A DNA stretch of 64,000 bases from Clonostachys chloroleuca (Eukaryota; Ascomycota; Sordariomycetes; Hypocreales; Bionectriaceae), in the NCBI GenBank assembly GCA_037952775.1, contig JBANAY010000004.1, forward strand, positions 11,284,001-11,348,000, in the 5' to 3' direction. Position numbers and translations under genes: made by a program. A model generated the notes under the pieces. That model had not been told where the DNA came from. It searched no databases and was given only the letters and a program-made list of their open reading frames with translations. Below, piece by piece: positions 45,125 to 57,400 of the stretch. Position 1 is the first letter of the stretch. Every line of letters begins with the position of its first letter.

Positions 45125-46440
45125 TTTAAAGAAAATTTTTTTTATTTATTTTATAAAAATATTATAATATTATAATTAAATAATAAATTAAATTATAAAA
45201 AACTTAAATTATTTAGAATTCTAAAGAAAAAATTAAATATTAATTATAAATTATTATTACTAGATATAATATATATCTATTTAGTTTTTTATATTTTATT
45301 ATTTAAAAAAGTATTATAAAATACTCTAGATTAAGATTATCTAATTAAGATTTATAAAGAAAAATATAAATTAGAAAAAATAATAAAGAAAAATTTTAAA
45401 AATAAATAAATATTTTATTTAATAAAGTAGAAAGAGTATAATAAAAAAAGATAATATATAGAAACTTATTAAATATTTAAAGAATTATTAATAATTTATC
45501 TATTAATTTTACTAAAAGAAAAAGAATTAATAATATTACTTTAAGTAATATTATTAAAATAATTCTCTATAGAAAAATTAAAAAAGAATTTTAAAAAATT
45601 AACTATCTCTATAGTATAAATACTTTAGATTTAGAATACTAGTTTAATTTTCTAAGTTTAAATATATTCTAATTTTTCTTAATAATTTTTATTTTTTATT
45701 TTTTTTTTATTTCTTTTTTTCTAATATCTTTATATTATCTAGATCTTTCTTTAATATCTCTATACTCTTCTTATAAAACTACTTCTATATTTTCTATAAA
45801 TAAGAAACTTATATAAAAGCCTTAGCTAATATTATTTTAGCTTAAGATTTCTTATTTTTAAAATAAGAAATCTCCTTATTAATTTTTTTTAACTATATAA
45901 ATTAGTAGCTATATTAACTTAAACTATAAAAATATACTTATTTAATAATATTAAGAACTATAAATAATTATATAAATAATCTAAATAATAATAAATTATA
46001 TAATAACTAATATTTAGAATAATAATATATAATATCTCTTTTTTAATATAATAGAAATAAGAAAGTATTTTAAATCTATATATACTAATATCTTCTGATT
46101 TTAGATATAATTATATACTAATTCAGATTTCTTTTATTTTAATATATAGCTAGATATTTTATTAGTAAATAAATTAATATATATATATATTTATTTCTAT
46201 ATTCTAATACTTCTTTTAGATAGTTATTAATATAGTAGTTTATCTATAACTATCTATATCTTTATTAGAACTAGCTCTATAATACTTATATATTAATAGT
46301 AACTTATATTATATAGCCTAAATAATAACCTGATTATACTACTCAGAATAATACTCTGATTAGTTTAACCCCGACCTACCCTAGACCCCGCCTAGTATAA
46401 GTTATCCAACTGTTACAAAAGTAGACTACCTCTATAACTA
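45125..46440. repeat. AT-rich degraded repeat, right flank of the copia insertion
   Basis: The first 500 bp match the reverse complement of about 33.5-34.1 kb. The last 300 bp (about 46140-46440) match, as reverse complement, about 31.85-32.06 kb and, in direct orientation, 52440-52745. Mutation level falls towards 46.4 kb, where C-containing stretches such as ccccgacctaccctagaccc survive. Confidence 0.7.
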
Positions 46441-48105
46441 CAGGCTTATCTGAAATATTCAAATTTCAAAGCTCTGTTAAGAATATGCTTAGCATAGAGA
46501 GTTCCTTTAATTATCCGCAGCTGGAAAGGAGTACCGAGCTTCCCAGACAGAACCCCACCAGAGAAACTCTAATCTAACTGGTATCCCGTACGGAAAAGAG
46601 AAACTCTCTCTAATATTCCAGTCTGATCATAAGCTAAGTAAAAGTATCTAGCCCCTTTATAACGATAGAGGTCTAAGATGAGCCGAGACCCAAAGGTGGT
46701 ATTCCGTAGGAATAAAGCTACTAATCTTCCAGCCTCGCTCGGTAGCTTGTGGACGGGTTCAATACGCCATCCCTACATTACCAAATGCTCTTATTTCATT
46801 TCTCTTGTGAATATTTTCCCCCTGACTCTCGCTCAATTGAATTGAGGCCTTTTGTTCGAGCTGGTCAATTAGCTCTAGACCGTAACAAGAGCTAGCAGAT
46901 ACTGCGCAGCGCTTGTGAATTCTCATGCAGATCTGAATTGGGAGATTTCAAGCTTTGCGATCATTGATCAGGACGATAGGCTCTCTGAAGACTTTACAGT
47001 CATAGGGTTTGATGGCCTAGAGACGTAGATACTGTTTAGTAAATCCACCAAACAGCCTTGAATGATATATGCTGCAATTTGTCCGAGTTATCTATGGGTA
47101 AGGTGAGGTTATATTCATACTTTACCAACAAGCTCGTAGAGAAGAATATCAAGTATATTCGGGTTGGTGTTAACTCTTCAGTCATAAAGCCTGGTCGGGA
47201 TATCAAAGTCTCTTCTGTCCAGTCTTAGTAGAATATCACAGTTTAATAAGGTTGTCCATGAGCTTTGCATACACAGCATATGTATTTCGACAAAATATAT
47301 TGTTACAGGCGAAACATATAAGTTCCCAAGCAAGGGCATCCCACCAAGATTCATCATAGATGTTTACCCTAGGCCCTGGGCAAACACTGATTTTGCGTCA
47401 GCATAACTCGGCGAACTGCTTCTTCTAAAAATGAAAATAGCCATATTATGTGTGACATTCTTATAATCCACATGCTCATTGCACAACTCAACCCACGATG
47501 AAAATAAGGTAAGTACAAGCATATCAGTATATATACCACCTTTCGGCAGACATGGAGTGAGGCACGAGTAGGCAGAGACTGGTCTTGTTGGTACGCATAC
47601 TTTCAAAATACTTATTGTAGGAAACCATCATCATAGTAATAACATCCTACATCGAAAAGGTCACATATTTTCCCACGGTAATTTGATCTATATTTATTTT
47701 GCAAAATATTACGCTTGCAATCAAATAAAATTATCTTAAGAGTGCCCGGTTTAGCCCTCGGCCCTCACACAAACGAACTAAAATGCTCTGCACCAGAGTG
47801 TGTAAGGCGAGTCCAAGACATACACAAATCGATGGACATTGCGTAACCACTACATTTTATTGCTAAATTAGGTTGTCGTAGGCTTGAGTAGCTATTGGCA
47901 GGACTTGCCCCCTTACTGACTAATATAAGTGCGAACAAAGTCCGTAATGGTTTCCCAGCAACCCATACACGTCCAATTTCAACGATATACAACGTCTCCG
48001 TGTCGTAATCACACCTCGGTCCCAGCATCAGGTCTCGGCAAGTTTCATAAGCGCTTGCCTTCCGGTAGCTTATAATCCGTAGGCTATACTGCTCCAGCCT
48101 TTGTT
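46441..48105. other. Left part of the genic island, no supported gene
   Basis: Composition becomes normal again. Short minus-strand frames (47364-47606, 47765-48105) show no domain; the second mostly overlaps the 3' flank of the Cys-rich gene. I see no continuation of the NRPS fragment. Confidence 0.45.
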
Positions 48106-48640
48106 CTAGGAACAGACAGCAACACCTGCAGCCATCATTGGCGTGCAAGGGCCATTAACACACTGATATAGATTAGCTAAAGCGGCTTCACTTGATAGAA
48201 TGCTAGCTTACCTGAGTATTGCAAGGGTATCCGTCATTCCCAATTTCGGGGAGACATGTTCCCAAGGTGTACTGTGATGGTATACATATCTGTTTCGACA
48301 CTGTTAGATAAAGGTCGGCTTTAGAGGAGAGATATCTTCAAATCCTTACCCAAGTAGATGAAGATGAAGAGCTTCCTGGTGCCTTGAACTTGCCCTTACC
48401 CTTTCCATGCTTTTTGGGTGCTGGCTTGGGTGCCGGCTTCTTGGGTGCTGGCTTCTTGGGTGCCGGCTTCGCAGCCGCTTTACGGGCGGCTAGAGAAACT
48501 GCCCTGGCTTGAATGGACTCGTGAGGGTCTTCAGAGTAACGCTTTACGGCGCCATTCTTGTAATGCAAAGTCCTCAATATGCAGCCCACAGCATGTTTTT
48601 CTCGTTCCAGATGTCTGTTGGTAAGATAAAATTCTACAAA
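48106..48640 (-). CDS. Small cysteine-rich protein with Lys-Pro-Ala repeats (effector-like), 5' end unresolved
   Basis: Three exons read on the minus strand: an exon ending at 48350 and open to about 48640, then 48212-48289 and 48106-48162, with introns of 60 and 49 nt. The first part is basic with a PAPKKPAPKKPAPKPAPKK repeat, then KHGKGKGKFKAPG and a Ser run. The spliced C-terminus has six Cys in the pattern C-x9-C-x10-C-x3-C-x4-C-x10-C, ending AVCS. Six spaced cysteines in 45 residues suggest a disulfide-bonded secreted domain. No ATG or signal peptide is found in frame, and a 76-bp tandem duplication overlaps the probable 5' end, so the gene may be broken or have an upstream exon I missed. 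Location between AT-rich transposon blocks is typical of effector candidates. I know no family. Confidence 0.5.
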
Positions 48641-48712
48641 CAAAAGTCCTCAATATGCAGCCCACAGCATGTTTTTCTCGTTCCAGATGTCTGTTGGTAA
48701 GACAAAATCCTC
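48567..48712. repeat. Tandem duplication, unit about 76 bp
   Basis: Units start at 48567 and 48643 with aaagtcctcaatatgcagcc and run through gttccagatgtctgttggtaag with very few differences. Only two units are present, so this is a recent local duplication. Confidence 0.85.
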
Positions 48713-49104
48713 TGTAAAGCGGCGGCTAATGAAGATCATGTTAGTCTAGGGATTTGTCTGGCCATTCCTCTACCAGGGTCCTTGTTCCTCATCCACTTCG
48801 TAATGCATGCCTACGATGCATCGTTTGCGCCTCCTCCAGACCCACGTTATCCCCACCTCAAGGCAGACACGCCGTGAGTCACGCTGAGCCGGAGGCTTGT
48901 GTGTGCGCATAGCTGCAGAAGACTTATTACACCAAGACAGATATCACGGAAATGACCTCCAGCTTAAAATTCTACATACTCCTCCGCCGTGAGATTGTTT
49001 GCCTTTATTTGCAGCCCTACCACGCTTGCATTCAAATCATATCAAGTATATCAACTTGAAATACTCTCGGCTTGAGCTCTCAAACCTCAGACAATCGAAT
49101 TAAA
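48713..49104. promoter_or_regulatory. Divergent upstream region of the Cys-rich gene and HET gene
   Basis: Normal composition, no coding signal seen; likely carries the promoter of the HET-domain gene. Confidence 0.35.
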
Positions 49105-51205
49105 ATGCTCTGCTCCATCTGTTCCACAACACTTATGGGGATATGGGACCCATCCAAAACTCCACGAGTCTGTCAAGTCAAAGACTTTCTAGACGACCAC
49201 AGTATCCGTGGATTCGAGTTGCCTGAGGACAGACCAGACGACCCAGACCACCTTCACCCAGAACACCACGTTTTCGGCCACCACACTTCACAGAATTCCT
49301 TCGAGAAGTCTGTCCAGGATGGGTGTTTTCTGTGCTGCCTTTTGGACTCCAAGGGCCAGGCTTATGGGGATGGCAAGATTCGTAATCTTGATAAATTGGG
49401 ATATTATTCCGTTCTTGCCATTAACTTTAAGCTTGCCAAAGCCCCAGTCTTTGCTTTATTTTCTTCTCAATGCTATATACAACAACTTGTACAACAGCTC
49501 GAAGGTGTGTAATCACTACTTTGATATTTCATCTTGTGAATTAATGAACTAACAAGCTATGCAAGGTTCTGTGGCAGATTTCAATCTTAGAATCAGCCCC
49601 TCAACTCAAGACAGTGCAACCTGGGGCCTAATTCAAGGTTGGCTAGATACATGCCTCCAATCTCACACACGATGTAATAAGCCGAAAGACCCCACCTTTA
49701 CCCCAGACCGTCTCCTTGAGCTTGATATTAATACTCGGACCTTCCGCTTGGTTGCTGCTGCTGAGATTCAAGCTGGCACCCGCTACTGCACATTGACCTA
49801 CGCCTATCAAGTAGATGATGCTGAGATTACACCCGCTACCATTCAACAATTACAGCCCCTCTCTATCCTACCTCAAACATACCAAGATGCCTTCATTGTG
49901 GTGGAAATGCTAGGTCTGAAGCACCTTTGGATTGACCATCTCTGTTTGATTCAAGATAGCCAGCTGTCACCAGAACAGCTTACTATCAAAAACAGAGATA
50001 TATTCTTGAACAGTTTCTGTGGCATTGGCGCCACAAGCGCTACTTCACCTTCTTCTGGGCTTTTTGCCCAGAGAGAACTACAAAATATTGTTCCTGGTCT
50101 TGTTGACTTCCCTCTGGATGCTAGCGGCAACAAGTCCGTCCTGAAGTTTGATTATCGAACCCCTCAGGTGGAGAGCTTTAGTGATGAGCCAATGGTAGAA
50201 AAGCCCTATACTATGCAGGAGCGCCTTCTAACGCCAAGAATGATTCACTTTGCTTCCACACAAGTCTACTGGGAGTGCTATGGGGCTCTCAACAGTGAGC
50301 TCAATCCCCATGGCATAGTACTAAGACCAAATACTAGACTGGGTAGAGAAGGCGAAAAGACGGCTGGGGGACGGACACTTCTCTCGATGTGGAAACCACT
50401 TTTAGAGGCCTGGTTCTGGTCTCATGAAGATCCGAGAGACGAGCTTCTCAGTCGCTGGAGCCACTTTCTGGCCTACTATCTAAAAGGCAGAGATGAATTC
50501 CCGAAGTATAGGCTCATACGGCTCGACAGTATAGTCGCAGAGATGAAGCATACTCTAAAGGAGCTTGGCCGTGATGATACATACCTTGCAGGGATGTGGA
50601 AGGATACACTCCCTGCAAGCCTTCTTTGGATTGTAATACAAACAGGAACCAAGCCAACTGAATACCTTGCCCCGTCTTGGAGCTGGGCCTCAAACAACGG
50701 TGTCATTGGCTTTCCAAGACATAGCGCAGAGGAATTTGATAACGGGATCCTTTGTGACTTCATTAGTGGCACTTGCCAGCTCAATGATATAGGACGACCC
50801 ATTGGTGGGCATATTATTCTCATGGGAAAGCTTCTTGTTGCAAAAGTTTCCCATGATACTGAATGGCCCCTTAAAGGTGCTACAAGAAGGGAGATTCTGA
50901 GCGTGGCTGATCCAAACACCGGCACTTGTCTAGCCGAGGCTCCAGAATCTATGCACAAGCACCATTGGAACATCTTCTTTGATACAGAGGAGGATAGGAG
51001 GGAATCTGTGTTCTTTCTGCCGATTAAAAGGGCAAATCAAGAGAATGGACAGCCTGGGAGTGAAGAAATGTTCTTGATTAAAGGTATTGCCTTGTATAAG
51101 GTGGACAGTGATTGGTTCCGGCGCTGTGGCCAGGCGGATATTATGGTAACAAAGGATGAAAACAAGTTTAGCGGTCTTCTAGACTCTACTGTTCAAATTA
51201 TTTAG
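49105..51205 (+). CDS. Heterokaryon incompatibility (HET) domain protein
   Basis: Two exons, 49105-49504 and 49566-51205, joined across a 61-nt intron, encode 679 aa. The N-terminal 134 residues carry CSIC (3-6) and CFLCC (74-78), common before HET domains. The HET motifs are YCTLTYAYQ (207-215, where most have YxxLSYxWG) and LWIDHLCLIQDS (254-265), then a weaker third block. After that come an ERLLTPRMIHF block, an acidic WFWSHEDPRDELLSRWSHFLAYYL block and APSWSWAS, all usual in the C-terminal half of this class. Role: allorecognition or cell death, unproven. The open frame is undamaged although it sits on an island between RIP-degraded blocks, which argues for function. The Trp-to-Tyr and Ser-to-Thr changes in motif 1 are unusual. 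Confidence 0.9.
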
Positions 51206-52330
51206 CTTAGCATTCCTCTTGGGACACTTAGGGTCTATGGAGGGGTGGTTCATGTTATTGCAGTCAATATACAAGTTCAGTAGTAGCCTCTCAAGAAAGT
51301 ACGGTGGCTCCGAGCCCTCAACTGTTGTATAGATAGCGGTAATAGCATTAGCTATATCGGCTAGTAGGGGACCAGCCTCAAGTGTATCCAGTGTCTTATA
51401 TACCTGCTCTACCTTGGATACTCGAAGATAACTCTGTTGCTGAACTTTCTATCTAGAGCGCTGTAGTATACTGTCTATCGGATTACAGCGGTATATCCGC
51501 TGATACTATATCTAGCAGCAGTATTATGTATAATAGCAGCGGAGGCTCGGATAGCGGTATCCTTATACAGTATATTATATAGAGTTCCAGCAGTATTCTA
51601 TACTATTCAGTAACTGCTCTTATATAGAGGGTTAAAAGAACTTAGTTCTTATCTTACTATCCTACTGTGTTAATATAGCTATATTACTATTAAAGAAGCT
51701 ATCTATAGCTGGGCTATTATATGAAATATCAGCTTTCCTATTAATTGAGTATTAAGTACTTTTGAAATAGGTAGAATTCCCTTACCTATAGGTAATAAAT
51801 ATAATCCTATGCTTCCTTAATACTGGAAAGAGCTCTTTCTCGCCTCCTCTGATAAGAACAGTAGATATATTAACCTTGCCTCTTGCCAAGCCTGTTATAG
51901 TTGAGCCGGACTGGAATACAACTTTGTCCTGATAGAGTGGACTGTTATTGGCCAGTCTTATCAAGTAGTCTAAGCATAAATCTCTATCTGTTCAATCTAC
52001 CTAGCTTAAACTAAATATTCTTATCAAAAGTCAACTTGATAACTTTACTGCCTCTGAAATATCATTCTCCTTCTATCCACTACATTCGCCGCGCTTGGTG
52101 GTATTTACTGCACACATATATCTGTTTATCTCTGCCTTGAAGTTCTTTAACCTATTTGCTGTGAATATATCATCCATGTTGCTAAATCTGGACCCAGTTT
52201 CTGTGCAACAATAAGCACTGCCAGAGTAGAAGTCTACGTGTAGGGTGATACAATCATCCGATACAGATCGAAATCTTCTCTTTGCGGGTGAGTCCACACA
52301 CCTATCGTCTTAATGCCTAGACTTCGAAAC
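51206..52330. other. Right end of the island, no supported gene
   Basis: AT content rises rightwards. Sequence near 51.45-51.65 kb is rich in tagcggtat-like and agcagtat-like words, perhaps decayed repeat. No gene is recognised. Confidence 0.45.
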
Positions 52331-53546
52331 CTTATACAGGAGGATCATCTGAAGAGAATATAATAAGGCCAGAGTATTATGAACAAAGTATATACTACTA
52401 GTATTATATAGTATACCCTATCTTTTCTACTAATAAGAGATAGATTACTCCGGATTATTAATAAGCCTAAATAATTCTCAATTAAACTTTTTCTAAATTA
52501 CTAATAAGCTATTATAAACCCTTAGTATATATATATATTTATTTTACTAGATAGAAATATTTCTTTAGATAGTTATTAATAATATTATCTATATATCTAT
52601 TATTACTAGCTCTATAATATTTATATATTAATAATAACTTATATTATATAGTTTATAATAATTTAATTATATTATTTAGAATAATATTCTAATTAGTTTA
52701 ATTTTAATTTACTTTAAATTCTATTTAATATAAATTATCTAATTATTATATATTAATAACTCTTATTTAGCTAATTATCTTATTTTAGCTATTATATAAT
52801 AATAAAAAGATATTATAACTATTCTAGAAACTCTAGTTTAGTAAAATAATACTTTTAAGAAACTAATTACTTAGTAGATAATTAAATAACTTATACTATA
52901 TATTAAAGGTTTTAAAAAGAAATATTAAAAAGATTAAAAAGAAATTATTTACTTAATATTATTAGAACTCTTTTCTAAAGATATTTAAAAACTAGATATA
53001 TTTAAAATCTAATTTTAAACCTACTTTAAGTTCTTTCTAATAAAATTTAAAAATAATAAGAATAGAATTAGATTTATAGAAATATATCTTATTAATATTA
53101 TAAAATAATAATTTTAAATATTTCTTTATAATTAGTATTATAATAAAGTTAAACTAGAAAATAGAGATTTAATAATAATTAATATTCTTATAAATTATAA
53201 TAACTTTATTATTATATTTATAGAAGCTTTTAGAAAAATTAATTATAAATAATAAACTATAAAAGAACTTAAGGATTTCTAATAGATTAAAACTATTTTA
53301 AACTATATTATTAAATTTTAAAAGATTATATTCTATTTAGATTAAAATAATAGTTCTTTTAAAACTATATTCTATAATAAATTTAAAAATAAAATTAAGA
53401 ACTAACTTTTTAAAATAAATAAACTAGAAGATTTAATTAAATATATAATTATAATAGTATAAATTAATAATTATATTTATAAATAAAAGTTATAAAAAGA
53501 AAAAGAATAAAATAATTAAAATTATATTAAAATTAGTAATAAATCT
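52331..53546. repeat. AT-rich degraded repeat
   Basis: About 52440-52745 repeats the 46140-46410 sequence in the same orientation, at a more mutated stage. The rest is too decayed to assign. Confidence 0.65.
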
Positions 53547-54316
53547 TATTAAGATTTACCCTATAGACTATAAGGTAGATCAAGATTACCCTATATTAAT
53601 TAATTAAATAATATATAATTAGTATAGGGTAAGGAGGAATAAAATAACTAACTTAGGGCTTTCTAAAGCTGGAAGCCCTCTAAAGCTACTAGCCTAATTT
53701 ACTATAGCTACCTGTTAGGGTAATTATATTAGTAGTTATAACTACTATAATAGCTGCTATAGTATCTATACTAGTAATCCTATATTATACTAAAGCAGTT
53801 ATATTAGCAGACTTTATATCTACTATAGTACTTATATTAATAGATCTTATATCTATTATATAAGAACTTTAGTACTTAGTTTAGTAAACCTTATAACTAC
53901 TATAATAGCTATATTAGTAGACTTTATATCTACTATAGTATCTATATTAGTAGTTTTATATCCCTCTATATAAGAACCTTATAGTAATTATAAGCCTATA
54001 TTATAGAAGGTAATATATTATCTTTAGAGCTCTTATAGTCTGGAAATACCTATAAGTATAGAGCTTCCTCCCTGCTAGATAGAGATTCTATAAATTACTA
54101 ATATACTCTTTTACTTATCCTATAGTCTATCTTTCTTAACTACCCTATAGCTAATAGAGCTTTATTTTCTCTTATAAAGCTTATACCTTCTACTATACCC
54201 TTTTAAATAATCCTTCTCTAGTATTTTAGAGCCTACCTTATAGGCTTTATCTACCCTAGATCTAGCTTACCCTATAGCTAGTTTATCCTATACTAGAGAT
54301 CTTAATCTTTTTAAAA
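53547..54316 (+). repeat. 5' LTR of the second copia element
   Basis: About 770 bp, with an internal tandem expansion relative to the 3' LTR. Confidence 0.85.
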
Positions 54317-54419
54317 GATTATAAGCCGGGGGAGCTCTATCTTATAAAAAAGAGCTTTATCTTCGGATTTAAGAGTTCTTACCCTATACTAGGAAAGTTA
54401 TATACTTACCCTATATCTC

Positions 54420-57400
54420 AGTCTAAGTTTTAATAGCTTTCTTTACTAAAAGAAGACCTAAAATAGCTAATAAAGATAGCTATATAGAGGGATCAGCTCC
54501 TAAAAGTACTAAAACTTACTCTTCTTTAGTAGCTATTCTAATAGCTAGTACTACTACTATAGCTAATTAACTAGTTAATTTTAATACTATTAGTACTATT
54601 CCTTCAGGCTCTACAGTAGAAAGTACTACTATTACTCAGAGTCTTCAGAACCTGAATACTACTAAAGCTATTACTACTATACAGTAAACCCTTTAGTAGC
54701 TAACAGCTACTATAAACCTACTATAATTATAGTAGACCCCTAGTACTACTAGTACTAGTTAACAGGCTTCCAGTACTACTAGTACTAGCCTATAGAGTAG
54801 TTAGGCTTTATAATAGCCTAGCTTATAGAGCTTTTAAAGCTCTAACCCCCTGACTAGAGTCTTTAAAGACTCTATTATTAAGGATTTTAATAAAAGGGTT
54901 TATAAGTTCTCTAAAGCCTCTAAATTACAGAGGCCTTATAACTTTAATCAGTAGAAATAGGCTCTAGAGATCTAATTCAGAGCTCTTAGTTTACTACTAT
55001 TTATAGTAGAACCTACTATAGCCTAGTAGCTATTAGACTCAGACTAGGCTATCTTACTTATACTGCTAAAAGATAGCTATATAGAGGATCTATAAGCTGC
55101 TATAACTTAGCAGATCTCCCCTGTAGAGACCTATAAGTTACTAGTTAAATAGTTCTCTTATAGTACTGAAATTTAGTACAGCTATCTATATACCTAATTT
55201 TACAGGCTCTATTATAGGGACTTTAAAAGCTCTTTAGAGGCCTTTAATAGTATATTTAATAATCTTCTAGCTTAGCTATTACTAGCTTAGATTACTATAA
55301 CCCCTATAGATTAAACTAATTAGTACCTGGAGGCTCTAAAAGGGGTCTTTCTACAGTAGGCTGAGTACTAATAGAATAATATTAGGGTTACTAAAGCCTC
55401 TGGAGGCTCCCTGGAGCCTCTGAACCTATAGTTTCTTATAGCGGACCTTCTGGAGGAATAGTATAATAAGAGCTCTTCAGTAGTTAAGACTACTAATTAC
55501 AGGGCTAAATATACTAAAAGACCTGCTAAAAAGAAGCTCTTAAGCTCTAAAAAGACTCCTAAGGGAAAGATCTAATAGAAGGGGTTAAAGCTTAAAGCTC
55601 CTGAAGATAAGCTAGCTAAACCTATTAGTTTTACCCTAGACTATAGTCTAGAAAGCCTTTAAAGCCTACTAGAAGATAGTAATAAAGAGAGCCTCTAATC
55701 AGCCTTCTAGATCTATTAGTCCCCTGAACCTATTAGAATTATAATAGCTCCTATTATTACTAGTTTTAGTAATTAGGGGTATAGACTACTAAATACTTTT
55801 CTATATAATATAGGCTCTATAGTTTACTTAGTAAATAATAAAGCTTATTATAGGGATTATAAAGCTCTAAAATACTTTAAAATAAGCTTTATTCTTATAG
55901 CTACTAGTAAGGCTTACCCTAGAGATATTAGAACTACTATATTTTAAGTTCTAATCTCTCTAAATCCCCTAATCTATAAGGATTTAGAGCTAAAAGAAGC
56001 TCTTTTTCTATCTATCCTAGAGACTAATATAGTTAGTAAGATAAGGTATTATAGTTCAGGGGGTACTCTTCTAAGATAATAGCTATTTATAGATAATAGA
56101 ATCTACTATAGCCTGCTGAACTTTAAAAAATATAGCTTTTATCTGTAGCTAAAGGGGGAAAAGACCCCTAAGCTAATAATACCAAAGGAGCTCTCTGCTT
56201 ATACTAGCTATAGCTACCCTATAGAGGTTTAAATCCCCTCTAAGGCCTCTGAATAGGCCCCTAAGACCCTAGACTTTATAGAGTCTAGTAAGTTTACTAA
56301 ACCTACTAAATAATATATAATAGAGGTTTAAATTCCCTCTAAGGCCCCTGATTAGGCCCCTAAGGCCCTAGATCTTATAGGGCCTAGTAAACTTACTGAG
56401 CCTACTAAACAGCCTGCTGTAGAGCTTACTAAACCTGCTAAACAGTATACTATAACCCCTACTAAGGTCCTTACTTATAAGCTTTCAGAAGAGGATTATT
56501 CTAACTTTAGTACTAAAGAGATTCTAAAGTAAGGAACTATTAGTACTATTAAGCCTCTACTATAAGTACCTAAGACCTATAAAGATCTACTATAATTAGT
56601 AGGTATTCAGTATATATAGCTAAGGTACTTAAAGCTTTAGTTACTAAAGAAAACTACTAAAATTATAGAAGGTCTTCCTAATTTTAGCTCTATAAGAGAG
56701 GAAGATTTCCTCTATTTAGCCTATATTAGTACTAAAAGCTATAAGCTTTTAGTATATATAGCTATTCCTAATCTACTTAGAGCTCTAGACTCTATAGAAG
56801 GGGATATTTTCTATCTTAAGCCTATACTATATAATAGAAAGCCTGTAAGATTTATATTAGTAGATAGAAAAACCTACTATAGATAGATTATTCTCCTCCC
56901 TAATAAGGAAGGAACTATTATAGTAATTACTATTTAAGGCTTCTACTAGGGCTTATATAACTACTATAAGTACTATCCTACTAAATTTTACTTTAATAGC
57001 AGAGAAATTATAAAGGATTTAGTAGATTAACTAGCTGCTAAAGGTACTGCTTTTAATATTTTAAGCCCCTATATTTACCAGTAAAATAGGCTTACTGAGT
57101 ACTCTATTAGAGTACTAATAGATAGACTTAGGGCTGTTTTATAGTAGTCTAGGCTCCTGCTATACCTCTAGTATTATATCCTTCCAGAGGTTCTTTAGTT
57201 AGTTAACTATACTGCTATTAGTAACTATAATTTACCCTTATAATAGCTATTTCTTCAAGAGCTAGAGCCTGGAACCCCCTTTAGACCTAATTTTCAGGCC
57301 TATAAGGCTATTAGAGCCTACTATAAAGCCTTTATTTATTCTGAATAGCAGGCTAAAGCTACTAAATTAGCCTCTAGAACTATCTCAGGGTGAGTTTTAG

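Noticed and set aside
48338..48643. Reading the PAPKK protein as starting at 48643
   Set aside because: The codon there is TTG, and the Cys-rich tail needs two spliced exons; the true 5' end is unresolved.
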